Of a stretch of DNA of 7,810 nt, positions 1 through 5,817 are shown one piece after another. The notes under the pieces were generated by a model, which saw only the letters and a program-made list of their open reading frames with translations, had not been told where the DNA came from and ran no database searches. The position numbers and the translations under genes are program-made. Source of the DNA: Brumimicrobium sp965656195 (GTDB taxonomy: Bacteria > Bacteroidota > Bacteroidia > Flavobacteriales_D > Crocinitomicaceae); assembly GCA_965656195.1 (NCBI GenBank), contig CBFHJL010000118.1:1-7810 (forward strand). Reading direction: 5' to 3'. Position 1 is the first letter of the stretch. Each line of letters opens with the position of its first letter.

Positions 1-187
1 CATCGGCATCATTTTCTTGTAATTGATTGATGATCTCTCCTTCCACGTTCGATTGAAAATAAGTCAGGTCGTGCTCCTTTTCTTTCAACTGTTCAAGGAA
101 ATATTCGAAAGTCACCTCGCCATAAATTGTTGGCTGACGTTTTCCAAGCAAGTTTAAATTTGGTCCGTTTATGATCAAGATCTTCAT
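1..187 (-). CDS. aroQ: 3-dehydroquinate dehydratase, type II (5' part, runs off the left edge)
   Basis: Cytoplasmic shikimate-pathway enzyme that dehydrates 3-dehydroquinate to 3-dehydroshikimate. The first 62 codons are present. The protein begins MKILIINGPNLNLLGKR, the N-terminal signature of the type II (small, dodecameric) family. By family knowledge N10, R17 on the flexible lid and Y22 in IYG correspond to the active-site Asn, Arg and catalytic Tyr. The segment FQSNVEGEII at residues 44-53 is the second conserved block. The family is usually about 140-150 residues, so over half lies outside the window. The start is the only ATG in frame that precedes the conserved first strand. The gene is divergent from xerD with 73 bp between the starts. 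The identity is secure from the motif; nothing about the missing C-terminal half (with its conserved His) can be said. Confidence 0.95.
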   Translation of the reverse strand, partial: MKILIINGPNLNLLGKRQPTIYGEVTFEYFLEQLKEKEHDLTYFQSNVEGEIINQLQENDAD

Positions 188-207
188 ATCCACAAATGTT
201 TGTTCGG

Positions 208-215
208 GAAAAATA
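208..215 (-). promoter_or_regulatory. Candidate -7 element for aroQ
   Basis: On the minus strand this reads TATTTTTC, seven of eight positions of the Bacteroidota -7 consensus TAnnTTTG. It ends 20 nt before the aroQ ATG. A nearly identical block (CGTATTTTTCCGAA) sits at the same distance from the start of the M28 peptidase gene at 7224-7237, which supports a promoter role. No convincing -33 TTG was found at the expected distance. Confidence 0.4.
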
Positions 216-260
216 CGAAAATCCAGTCAGACCTGATTGTTATATTCATAGATTAGTAAT

Positions 261-1163
261 GTGAAACTCTGGGATATCCAACAACAAGCATTTATTAATT
301 ACCTCCGTCTTGAGCGAGGGTTAGCAGATAATTCAATATTTGCGTATCAGCGAGATGTTGAAAAGCTGAAAGATTATTGTGCTCCACGAAATATTAGTCC
401 AACAAAAGTATCTATTGACGATCTCAAGCAATTCTTGGCGGACCTTTATGATCTGGGGATCAGTGCGCGATCGCAGGCAAGAGTCATTAGTGGGATTAAG
501 CAATTCTTTGAATTTTTGATCTTAGAAGGAGAACGTCAGGATGATCCGAGTGAATTATTGGAGCTGCCGAAAATTGGGAAAAAGTTACCAGTTTTCTTAT
601 CGATAGAAGAGATCGATAAGTTGATTGCCGCAATTGATTTGAGTAAGCCAGAAGGACATCGAAATAAAGCAATCCTGGAAACACTCTACAGTTGTGGTTT
701 GCGTGTTAGTGAATTGATCAATTTACGTTTCTCCAACCTCTTTTTGAACGAAGGGTTTGTTCGTGTTACTGGAAAAGGAGATAAAGAACGGTTGGTGCCG
801 ATCAGTCCAAGTGTTGAAAAAGAGATAGATATTTATGTTACAGGTACTCGAAATCACATGAATGTGCATAAGGGTCATGAAGATTTCATATTTCTAAATC
901 GAAGAGGGAAGCAGCTTACACGGGTTATGATTTTTACCATCATTAAGAATCTTGCAGAAGCTATTGGACTTCAGAAAACGATCAGTCCACATACCTTCCG
1001 TCACTCTTTTGCGACACATTTAATCGAAGGAGGAGCAAACTTACGTGCTGTTCAAGAAATGCTAGGCCATGAATCGATCACAACGACTGAGATCTACACA
1101 CATTTGGATAATGCTTATATCAGGGAGGCGATTATTAGTTATCATCCCAGGAATAGCGGTTAA
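261..1163 (+). CDS. xerD: Site-specific tyrosine recombinase XerD
   Basis: Tyrosine recombinase that, with XerC, resolves chromosome dimers at dif under FtsK control. The 300-residue length fits. Residues 5-90 form the SAM-like core-binding domain and about 108-290 the catalytic domain. All catalytic residues are visible: R148 (GLRVSEL), K172 (GKGDKER), H244 and R247 (SPHTFRH), H270 (LGH) and the nucleophile Y279 (IYTH). These are the same positions as I recall for E. coli XerD, which argues for an intact cellular Xer protein and not an integrase. The start is GTG: an in-frame TAG lies 12 nt upstream, and the only overlapping ATG (259) reads straight into a stop. It is divergent from aroQ and followed by a bidirectional terminator shared with the small peptide gene. 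XerC is the alternative name, but XerD fits better. Confidence 0.93.
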   Translation: MKLWDIQQQAFINYLRLERGLADNSIFAYQRDVEKLKDYCAPRNISPTKVSIDDLKQFLADLYDLGISARSQARVISGIKQFFEFLILEGERQDDPSELLELPKIGKKLPVFLSIEEIDKLIAAIDLSKPEGHRNKAILETLYSCGLRVSELINLRFSNLFLNEGFVRVTGKGDKERLVPISPSVEKEIDIYVTGTRNHMNVHKGHEDFIFLNRRGKQLTRVMIFTIIKNLAEAIGLQKTISPHTFRHSFATHLIEGGANLRAVQEMLGHESITTTEIYTHLDNAYIREAIISYHPRNSG

Positions 1164-1211
1164 GGTTTTTTGAGTTTGGCAAACTTTTATAATACAGAAT
1201 AATGTAAAACG

Positions 1212-1246
1212 AAAAAAGTCCAGAGTATATAACCCTGGACTTTTTT
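1212..1246. terminator. Bidirectional intrinsic terminator between xerD and the small peptide gene
   Basis: A perfect 12-bp inverted repeat: A6 plus GTCCAG at 1212-1223, an 11-nt loop, then CTGGAC plus T6 at 1235-1246. Because the A and T tracts flank the GC-containing stem, the hairpin is followed by a U-tract on either strand. It lies 48 nt after the xerD stop and 16 nt after the stop of the leftward small peptide gene. It can therefore end both transcripts, which is independent support that the small gene is transcribed. Confidence 0.88.
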
Positions 1247-1262
1247 AATATGCAATATGATA

Positions 1263-1391
1263 TTACAATAAATCTGCTTTAGTACCTGATTGGGAAGCTG
1301 TTGTTCTATTGCCTCTTCCAATACCGCCACCTTTAACAGCTGCAGTGTTATTTAATGCTTTTACTTCGAATTTCTTGATTGACTTTTTCAT
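1263..1391 (-). CDS. Small Gly-Gly peptide, possible leader-containing (RiPP-like) precursor
   Basis: A 42-residue open frame. It starts MKKSIKKFEVKALNNTAAVK, continues with GGG at 21-23 and IGRGNRTTASQSGTKADLL, then TAA. The N-terminal half is Lys-rich and amphipathic and ends in a VKGGG motif, the general plan of Bacteroidota double-glycine leader peptides that are cut by C39-type transporter peptidases. The C-terminal 19 residues would be the core: basic, rich in Thr/Ser/Gly, with no Cys and one acid (D40). Lack of Cys argues against a classical lanthipeptide. No modifying enzyme, transporter or paralogue is in the window. Support for a real gene: a promoter-like sequence 25 nt upstream of the ATG, a strong terminator just after the stop, and an otherwise empty 439-bp interval. 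A small secreted or regulatory peptide of another kind remains possible. Confidence 0.68.
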   Translation of the reverse strand: MKKSIKKFEVKALNNTAAVKGGGIGRGNRTTASQSGTKADLL

Positions 1392-1415
1392 AATACTTTG
1401 TTTTAATGTTTGATA

Positions 1416-1447
1416 CAAGTTTAAGTGATAAATGAGTCCGTTTCAAT
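1416..1447 (-). promoter_or_regulatory. Bacteroidota-type promoter for the small peptide gene
   Basis: On the minus strand ATTG (1447-1444) is followed after exactly 20 nt by TAAACTTG (1423-1416). This matches the Bacteroidota sigma-A pattern of TTG at -33 and TAnnTTTG at -7 with a 19-21 nt spacer; one position of the -7 box deviates. Transcription would begin near 1410, giving a short 5' leader of about 20 nt with no Shine-Dalgarno sequence. Confidence 0.6.
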
Positions 1448-1449
1448 AT

Positions 1450-1479
1450 TTCTTTCTGAATGTGGCTTATTCTTTCTGA
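1450..1479. repeat. 10-bp direct repeat, 20-bp period, upstream of the small peptide promoter
   Basis: TTCTTTCTGA occurs at 1450-1459 and again at 1470-1479, identical in all ten positions and starting exactly 20 bp apart, about two helical turns. It begins 3 bp beyond the -33 element of the leftward promoter, where an activator pair would bind. The repeat is directly visible; the regulatory role is inference. Confidence 0.5.
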
Positions 1480-1498
1480 GCGTTAAAAAAAGAATTCA

Positions 1499-1523
1499 GA
1501 TTAATTTCGATATTGAATTAATC
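1499..1523. repeat. Perfect 8-bp inverted repeat in the small-peptide/menA divergent region
   Basis: GATTAATT at 1499-1506 and AATTAATC at 1516-1523 form a perfect inverted repeat with a 9-nt spacer. It lies about midway between the leftward peptide gene and menA. There is no following T-tract, so it is more like an operator than a terminator. It is AT-rich, so chance occurrence is possible. Confidence 0.4.
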
Positions 1524-1572
1524 CAGCTTTTTACGGAAAAAATAAGAACAATCCGAACGAACTAATCGTTTC

Positions 1573-1580
1573 TATCTTTA
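1573..1580 (+). promoter_or_regulatory. Candidate -7 element for menA-menC
   Basis: TATCTTTA matches seven of eight positions of TAnnTTTG and ends 22 nt before the menA ATG, a normal distance for this phylum. No TTG is seen at -33. A second candidate, CATTTTTG at 1591-1598, would give an essentially leaderless transcript and is less likely. Confidence 0.35.
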
Positions 1581-1602
1581 AGAAAATTGTCATTTTTGCC
1601 TC

Positions 1603-2499
1603 ATGAAGTTAAAAGCATGGATTCAAGCAGCGCGTTTGCGAACTCTCCCTCTTTCCCTTTCAGGAATAATTGTGGGTAGTTTTGCTGCATACGCAAAAGG
1701 ATTCTGGGATACCCAGATCTTTACATTGGCCATGTTGACCACCCTTTTTCTTCAGGTCTTGTCTAATTTCGCGAATGATCTTGGGGATAGTTACAAAGGT
1801 GCTGATAATGCATATCGAGTTGGTCCAGAACGAGCGATTCAATCAGGTCAGATTACTCAAGTTGGAATGGGTATGGGTGTTATAGTGATGTCTTTACTTT
1901 CTCTCGGAACTGCGATTCCCTTAATCTACATTGGTACTTCCGATATGCCAGGTGAGGTGCTATGGACCTATATTTTCTTGGCTATTGGGTGTGTGCTCGC
2001 TGCCATTACTTATACGCTGGGAAAGAAAGCGTATGGGTACAACGGTCTTGGAGATATCATGGTTTTTATTTTCTTTGGCTTGGTAAGCGTACTAGGTGTT
2101 TTTTCTTTATACTCTAAAGGGTTTGACTTTTCAATAATTGGATTGGCACTAACTATTGGATTGCTTAGTGTTGCAGTGTTGAACTTAAACAACATGCGAG
2201 ATCATGAAAATGATGCCAATGTAGGAAAGAATACGATCGTTGTTAAAATGGGTTTTGCAAGAGCCAAATACTATCATTTTTCATTGATTATAATTGCGTT
2301 TTTGGGAATGCTAACCACTTTAGTACTGAATCAATGGTGGTTGAGTATGATTGCTTTAACTCCTTTTATTGTTCTATTTAAACATTTAAGAAAAGTTCAG
2401 TTGACTAATGAACCTAAAAACCTTGACCCAGAACTGAAAAAAGTAGCACTTTCGACGTTTGCCATTGCTGTAATATTTTTAATCTCTACATTGTTATGA
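1603..2499 (+). CDS. menA: 1,4-dihydroxy-2-naphthoate polyprenyltransferase
   Basis: Integral membrane UbiA-family enzyme that attaches the polyprenyl chain to 1,4-dihydroxy-2-naphthoate, giving demethylmenaquinone. The 298-residue length is typical. The first Asp-rich motif is at residues 58-62 (NDLGD), followed by KGADNAYRVGPERAIQSG (65-82), which is characteristic of MenA within UbiA. The second motif NNMRDHENDANVGKNT spans 196-211, with D200 and D204. These motifs bind Mg-diphosphate. Around eight hydrophobic segments are visible, including 17-32, 41-57, 90-110, 121-138, 150-170, 176-195, 226-243 and 282-298. The start ATG is followed by the typical N-terminal WIQAARLRTLPLS. The stop overlaps the menC start as ATGA, implying translational coupling. 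Identity is secure. Confidence 0.95.
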   Translation: MKLKAWIQAARLRTLPLSLSGIIVGSFAAYAKGFWDTQIFTLAMLTTLFLQVLSNFANDLGDSYKGADNAYRVGPERAIQSGQITQVGMGMGVIVMSLLSLGTAIPLIYIGTSDMPGEVLWTYIFLAIGCVLAAITYTLGKKAYGYNGLGDIMVFIFFGLVSVLGVFSLYSKGFDFSIIGLALTIGLLSVAVLNLNNMRDHENDANVGKNTIVVKMGFARAKYYHFSLIIIAFLGMLTTLVLNQWWLSMIALTPFIVLFKHLRKVQLTNEPKNLDPELKKVALSTFAIAVIFLISTLL

Positions 2500-3527
2500 G
2501 TCTAGAAGCTTCATTTGAGAAACGGGTGTTTGATTTTAAAAGGCCTGGAGGTACGAGTAGGGGGGTGATGACACAAAAGAAAGCATGGTTTATTTCAATA
2601 TGGGATTCTCGAAATCCACAAATTATCGGGTTAGGTGAGTGCAGTATCATTGAAGGATTATCACCGGAATACGAAAATGATGAACATTATGAAGCACAAG
2701 TCCAAAGTTGCGTAAAGCACATTAATGAATTTGCAAATGACTTAGACAAGTTAAAGCAAATGCCTTCTATATTTTTCGGACTAGAAATGGCACTACTAGA
2801 TCTTAAAAATGGAGGCAAAAGACTTTATTTTGATACTGATTTTTACCATGGTAAATCAAATATTCCTATCAATGGATTGATTTGGATGGGAGAACCGAAA
2901 TTCATGTCTGAGCAGATTGATGAGAAATTAGCTCAAGGATTTTCCTGTATCAAGATGAAGATTGGTGCAATTGACTTTGATCAGGAGATTAGTTTACTTG
3001 AAGGAATTCGTAAAGACTATAACAAACATCAAATCACTTTGCGAGTAGATGCCAATGGTGCTTTTACTTCTGAAGATGCCCCCGAAAAACTAAAACGACT
3101 GGCCGATCTAGATATCCACTCAATTGAGCAACCCATCAAACCGAGACAATGGGTTGAAATGAATTCATTATGTGAATCAAATTATCTCCCTATAGCTCTT
3201 GATGAAGAATTGATCGGGATTTATGATTTAGACGAAAAGAAACGTTTACTGGATGAGGTTAAGCCTCAGTATATAATTTTGAAGCCTAGTTTGATGGGAG
3301 GTTTCAAAGGAACATCAGAATGGATTAATTTGGCAGTGGAGCGAAACATTCCTTGGTGGATAACAAGTGCCTTAGAGTCAAATATTGGATTAGATGCAAT
3401 TGCTCAGTTCACGAGTAAATATGGAGTTACTTTACCTCAGGGCTTGGGCACTGGTTCGCTCTATACGAACAATATAGAAAGCACCTTGATCATTGAGAAA
3501 GGTCACATCAAACACGTACGCCCATAA
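2496..3527 (+). CDS. menC: o-Succinylbenzoate synthase (enolase superfamily)
   Basis: Cytoplasmic enzyme that dehydrates SHCHC to o-succinylbenzoate in menaquinone synthesis. The protein has 343 residues: an N-terminal capping domain (about 1-120) and a C-terminal barrel. Active-site residues are visible in the correct order: the KxK pair K153/K155 (IKMKIG), metal ligands D185 (RVDANGAF), E211 (SIEQP) and D236 (LDEE), and K263 (ILKPSLMGG). K155 and K263 would be the acid/base lysines on either side of the substrate. Other enolase-superfamily members, such as dipeptide epimerases, share this framework, but overlap with menA fixes the assignment. The start ATG overlaps the menA stop by 4 bp. 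The last 20 bp overlap the 3' end of the convergent phosphatase gene. Confidence 0.93.
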   Translation: MSLEASFEKRVFDFKRPGGTSRGVMTQKKAWFISIWDSRNPQIIGLGECSIIEGLSPEYENDEHYEAQVQSCVKHINEFANDLDKLKQMPSIFFGLEMALLDLKNGGKRLYFDTDFYHGKSNIPINGLIWMGEPKFMSEQIDEKLAQGFSCIKMKIGAIDFDQEISLLEGIRKDYNKHQITLRVDANGAFTSEDAPEKLKRLADLDIHSIEQPIKPRQWVEMNSLCESNYLPIALDEELIGIYDLDEKKRLLDEVKPQYIILKPSLMGGFKGTSEWINLAVERNIPWWITSALESNIGLDAIAQFTSKYGVTLPQGLGTGSLYTNNIESTLIIEKGHIKHVRP

Positions 3528-5757
3528 CTAGAATATCATCTAGGTTTTCGATATTTCCTTTCCATTCTTCTATTGTCTCTGAGATGCGATTATGTTGTTC
3601 TTCAGTGGATAAGTGACTAATCTCTAATAGCAATCGCTTAAATCTTTTTGTGCCAAACTTTTTATTTCGTGGACCACCAAATTGGTCAATGTAGCCGTCA
3701 GAATATGAGTAGATAATATCTCCTGCGTAGATAGGTAATATATGTGTAGAAAACTTCTCATCAGTTAGCTCTCCATATAGCCCAATAGGTCGTTTGTCTC
3801 CTTTTACTTCAATAAGAATTTTGCCCTTGTCAAGCCATTCGGTCATGATCTTTATATCAGTGTCTACATTTTTCCACTCTTTAAGATTACTGGAGTCCGT
3901 AATAATTAGTATTGGATTCTTCGCACCTGAATAATATAACTTCTGATTAGTATGATTAATTCCACATAATGTCATATCCATACCATCCCTGATTTGAACC
4001 CCTTTTTTTACATATTCCTCGATTTTCAAAGACTTAAAAATCCCTTCATTGAGGAAGTCAAGTGCTTCTCCAGTTGTGTTGACATGTTCTGTTTTCGTAC
4101 TTTGCATAAGATAGTTATTACCTAAAAAGCTCATGAAAGCGCCTGGTACCCCATGACCTGTGCAGTCTACAGCAGCAAAAAGAGAGACACGGTCGCCATT
4201 AGAAGTATGTACCTCTTCCACAAAGTAAAAATCACCACTGACAATGTCTCTTGGTTGGTAGTAAATGAATGAATCAGGAATGACTTCCTTTACATGTTCG
4301 TCAGTTGGAAGAATCGCACCCTGTATACGTTGTGCATATTTTATACTATCCAACATGTCTTTGTGTTGAGCTCGAATTTCTTTTTGTTGCTCTTGAATCT
4401 TTGCTGTTCTTTCTTCTACAATAGTTTCCAGATTGATTAATGCTTTTTCTTGCGCATTCTCTTTTTCTTCCTGTAATTCCTTATACTTTCCGGCCATCGA
4501 AATACTTAATGCTAATATCTCTAAACCTGAGCTAATTTTCAACGCCATTTGCGAAACATTCGCATCACCTAGAATACCTAAATTACCTAAGATAAAGATA
4601 ACGGCACCGGCAATCAACAGAATAAAACCTAAAGTAAAGGCATTGTTGATAGCGTAACCTTTTCGTTTAAAAACAAAAATCGAAATGACGATAGATATGG
4701 TTCCTACCAGACTCAAAAGGTTTATGATGGGATAAGAAATAGCACGTGTTATTCCTGGAAAAAGGACCATTACGGTTATGATACTAAGTCCAATAAGGAT
4801 GCCATTGAAATACTTATACCACCCTAAACTTCTTTCTTTAATCTTCATGAATGAGACTGCATACAGAATGACGAAAAAGACAGTTCCTGCGGCTGAAAGT
4901 AAAACACTAGCATTCGATAAATAGAGTAAGTCTGANNNNNNNNNNNNNNNNNNNNNNNNNNNNNNNNNNNNNNNNNNNNNNNNNNNNNNNNNNNNNNNNN
5001 NNNNNNNNNNNNNNNNNNNNNNNNNNNNNNNNNNGAAGAAGTATTGATGAGTAAAGCCTTCAAGACTAAACTGTAATAAGAATTGAAAAGCTACATATAG
5101 TATGTAATACAAGAAAGAAACCTCTTTGAGCAAGATGTAAAAGAAAAAGAAAATAAAAACGACTAAAGCGAGCACACCAAAATAAAACCCGTGAAATAGA
5201 TTATTCTGATAATCTGTTTCATAAAAAGCCCTTTCTTCCCAAAAAATTAATGGGAGATTAATTACCTCTCCGTCACTTTCCAATATTAAATAGAAGGATT
5301 TCGTTTCGTTAGCTTCAAAATTTATGGGGAAAATACTCTTGCGATGGTTAAAGTCCTTTTCTTCAAAAGGAATCATATCTCCATTTTTCCAGTGGTTTTG
5401 TACTTTCCCATTTTCAATGTTGTATAGGTCCGCTCGATCAGTAATAGGTCGCGCTGTTTCTAGAATTATTTCTTTGGCTTCTCCAGGGTTGGTAACTTCA
5501 AACCTAACAATCCATCGAGAGGTGGTGAAATCTATAATGTCAAGCGGCTTATCTATTTTTTCAAAAGGCAATGAGTCAGTTGATAAAAAATCATTGATTG
5601 TTAATTCATAATCTGCATCTTCAAGAATTTCTGCCTTGTCTGCAACTGTTTTGTTAAGTGTTGATGTGTCTAATATGATTTGTGAGAACGAAACTTCAGC
5701 TGATAGAAACATAATTGCTGCTATTATCACTCTCAGTATGTTCATCTTACAAATCAT
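3508..5757 (-). CDS. 7TMR-DISM membrane sensor with C-terminal SpoIIE/PP2C serine phosphatase
   Basis: Signal-transducing Ser/Thr phosphatase. Residues here are counted from an in-frame GTG at 5781, where the open frame begins. ATG codons at 5757 and 5745 are better starts; 5757 has the A-rich leader usual in Bacteroidota and is used here. A signal peptide runs to about residue 33 (SFS before Q). Then come an extracytoplasmic 7TMR-DISM domain 2 (about 35-190), hydrophobic helices at 197-217, 222-240, 287-310, 324-342, 350-371, 382-402 and 411-431, a coiled coil (433-478), the linker SIKYAQRIQGAILP (479-492) and a PP2C domain to residue 757. PP2C metal motifs are intact: SGDF 515-518, DCTGHGVPGAFMS 539-551, RDGMD 598-602, SDGYID 694-699 and DD 748-749. 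A 99-base N run removes residues 250-282, with the frame kept. It lies 60 nt downstream of the peptidase gene with no terminator between, so co-transcription is likely. Its substrate, often an anti-sigma antagonist in this family, is not in the window. Confidence 0.9.
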   Translation of the reverse strand: MICKMNILRVIIAAIMFLSAEVSFSQIILDTSTLNKTVADKAEILEDADYELTINDFLSTDSLPFEKIDKPLDIIDFTTSRWIVRFEVTNPGEAKEIILETARPITDRADLYNIENGKVQNHWKNGDMIPFEEKDFNHRKSIFPINFEANETKSFYLILESDGEVINLPLIFWEERAFYETDYQNNLFHGFYFGVLALVVFIFFFFYILLKEVSFLYYILYVAFQFLLQFSLEGFTHQYFFXXXXXXXXXXXXXXXXXXXXXXXXXXXXXXXXXSDLLYLSNASVLLSAAGTVFFVILYAVSFMKIKERSLGWYKYFNGILIGLSIITVMVLFPGITRAISYPIINLLSLVGTISIVISIFVFKRKGYAINNAFTLGFILLIAGAVIFILGNLGILGDANVSQMALKISSGLEILALSISMAGKYKELQEEKENAQEKALINLETIVEERTAKIQEQQKEIRAQHKDMLDSIKYAQRIQGAILPTDEHVKEVIPDSFIYYQPRDIVSGDFYFVEEVHTSNGDRVSLFAAVDCTGHGVPGAFMSFLGNNYLMQSTKTEHVNTTGEALDFLNEGIFKSLKIEEYVKKGVQIRDGMDMTLCGINHTNQKLYYSGAKNPILIITDSSNLKEWKNVDTDIKIMTEWLDKGKILIEVKGDKRPIGLYGELTDEKFSTHILPIYAGDIIYSYSDGYIDQFGGPRNKKFGTKRFKRLLLEISHLSTEEQHNRISETIEEWKGNIENLDDILVMGVRV
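4936..5034. other. Run of 99 undetermined bases inside the sensor phosphatase gene
   Basis: All bases are N. The length is exactly 33 codons and the same frame is coding on both sides. The hidden part falls between the second and third recognisable membrane helices of the 7TM module. Confidence 0.98.
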
Positions 5758-5817
5758 TTGTTTTGTTACTTTAATATCCACTCTTCTTAACAGTAGTACC
5801 TTTGATTATGTTTTAGT

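Noticed and set aside
261..1163. Integrase of a mobile element as the identity of the tyrosine recombinase
   Set aside because: The 300-residue length, catalytic residues at XerD positions, and a housekeeping neighbour (aroQ) without att sites or phage genes point to cellular XerD.
1263..1391. Classical Cys-containing lanthipeptide or bacteriocin precursor
   Set aside because: The peptide has no Cys and no biosynthetic genes nearby; only the leader-like GGG plan is supported.
4433..4657. Plus-strand open frame of 74 codons within the phosphatase gene
   Set aside because: It is antisense to the coiled-coil and membrane region of a clear gene, with no promoter or recognisable protein features.
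5324..5611. Plus-strand open frame of 95 codons opposite the sensor domain
   Set aside because: Antisense shadow of a well-supported gene, with no signals of its own.
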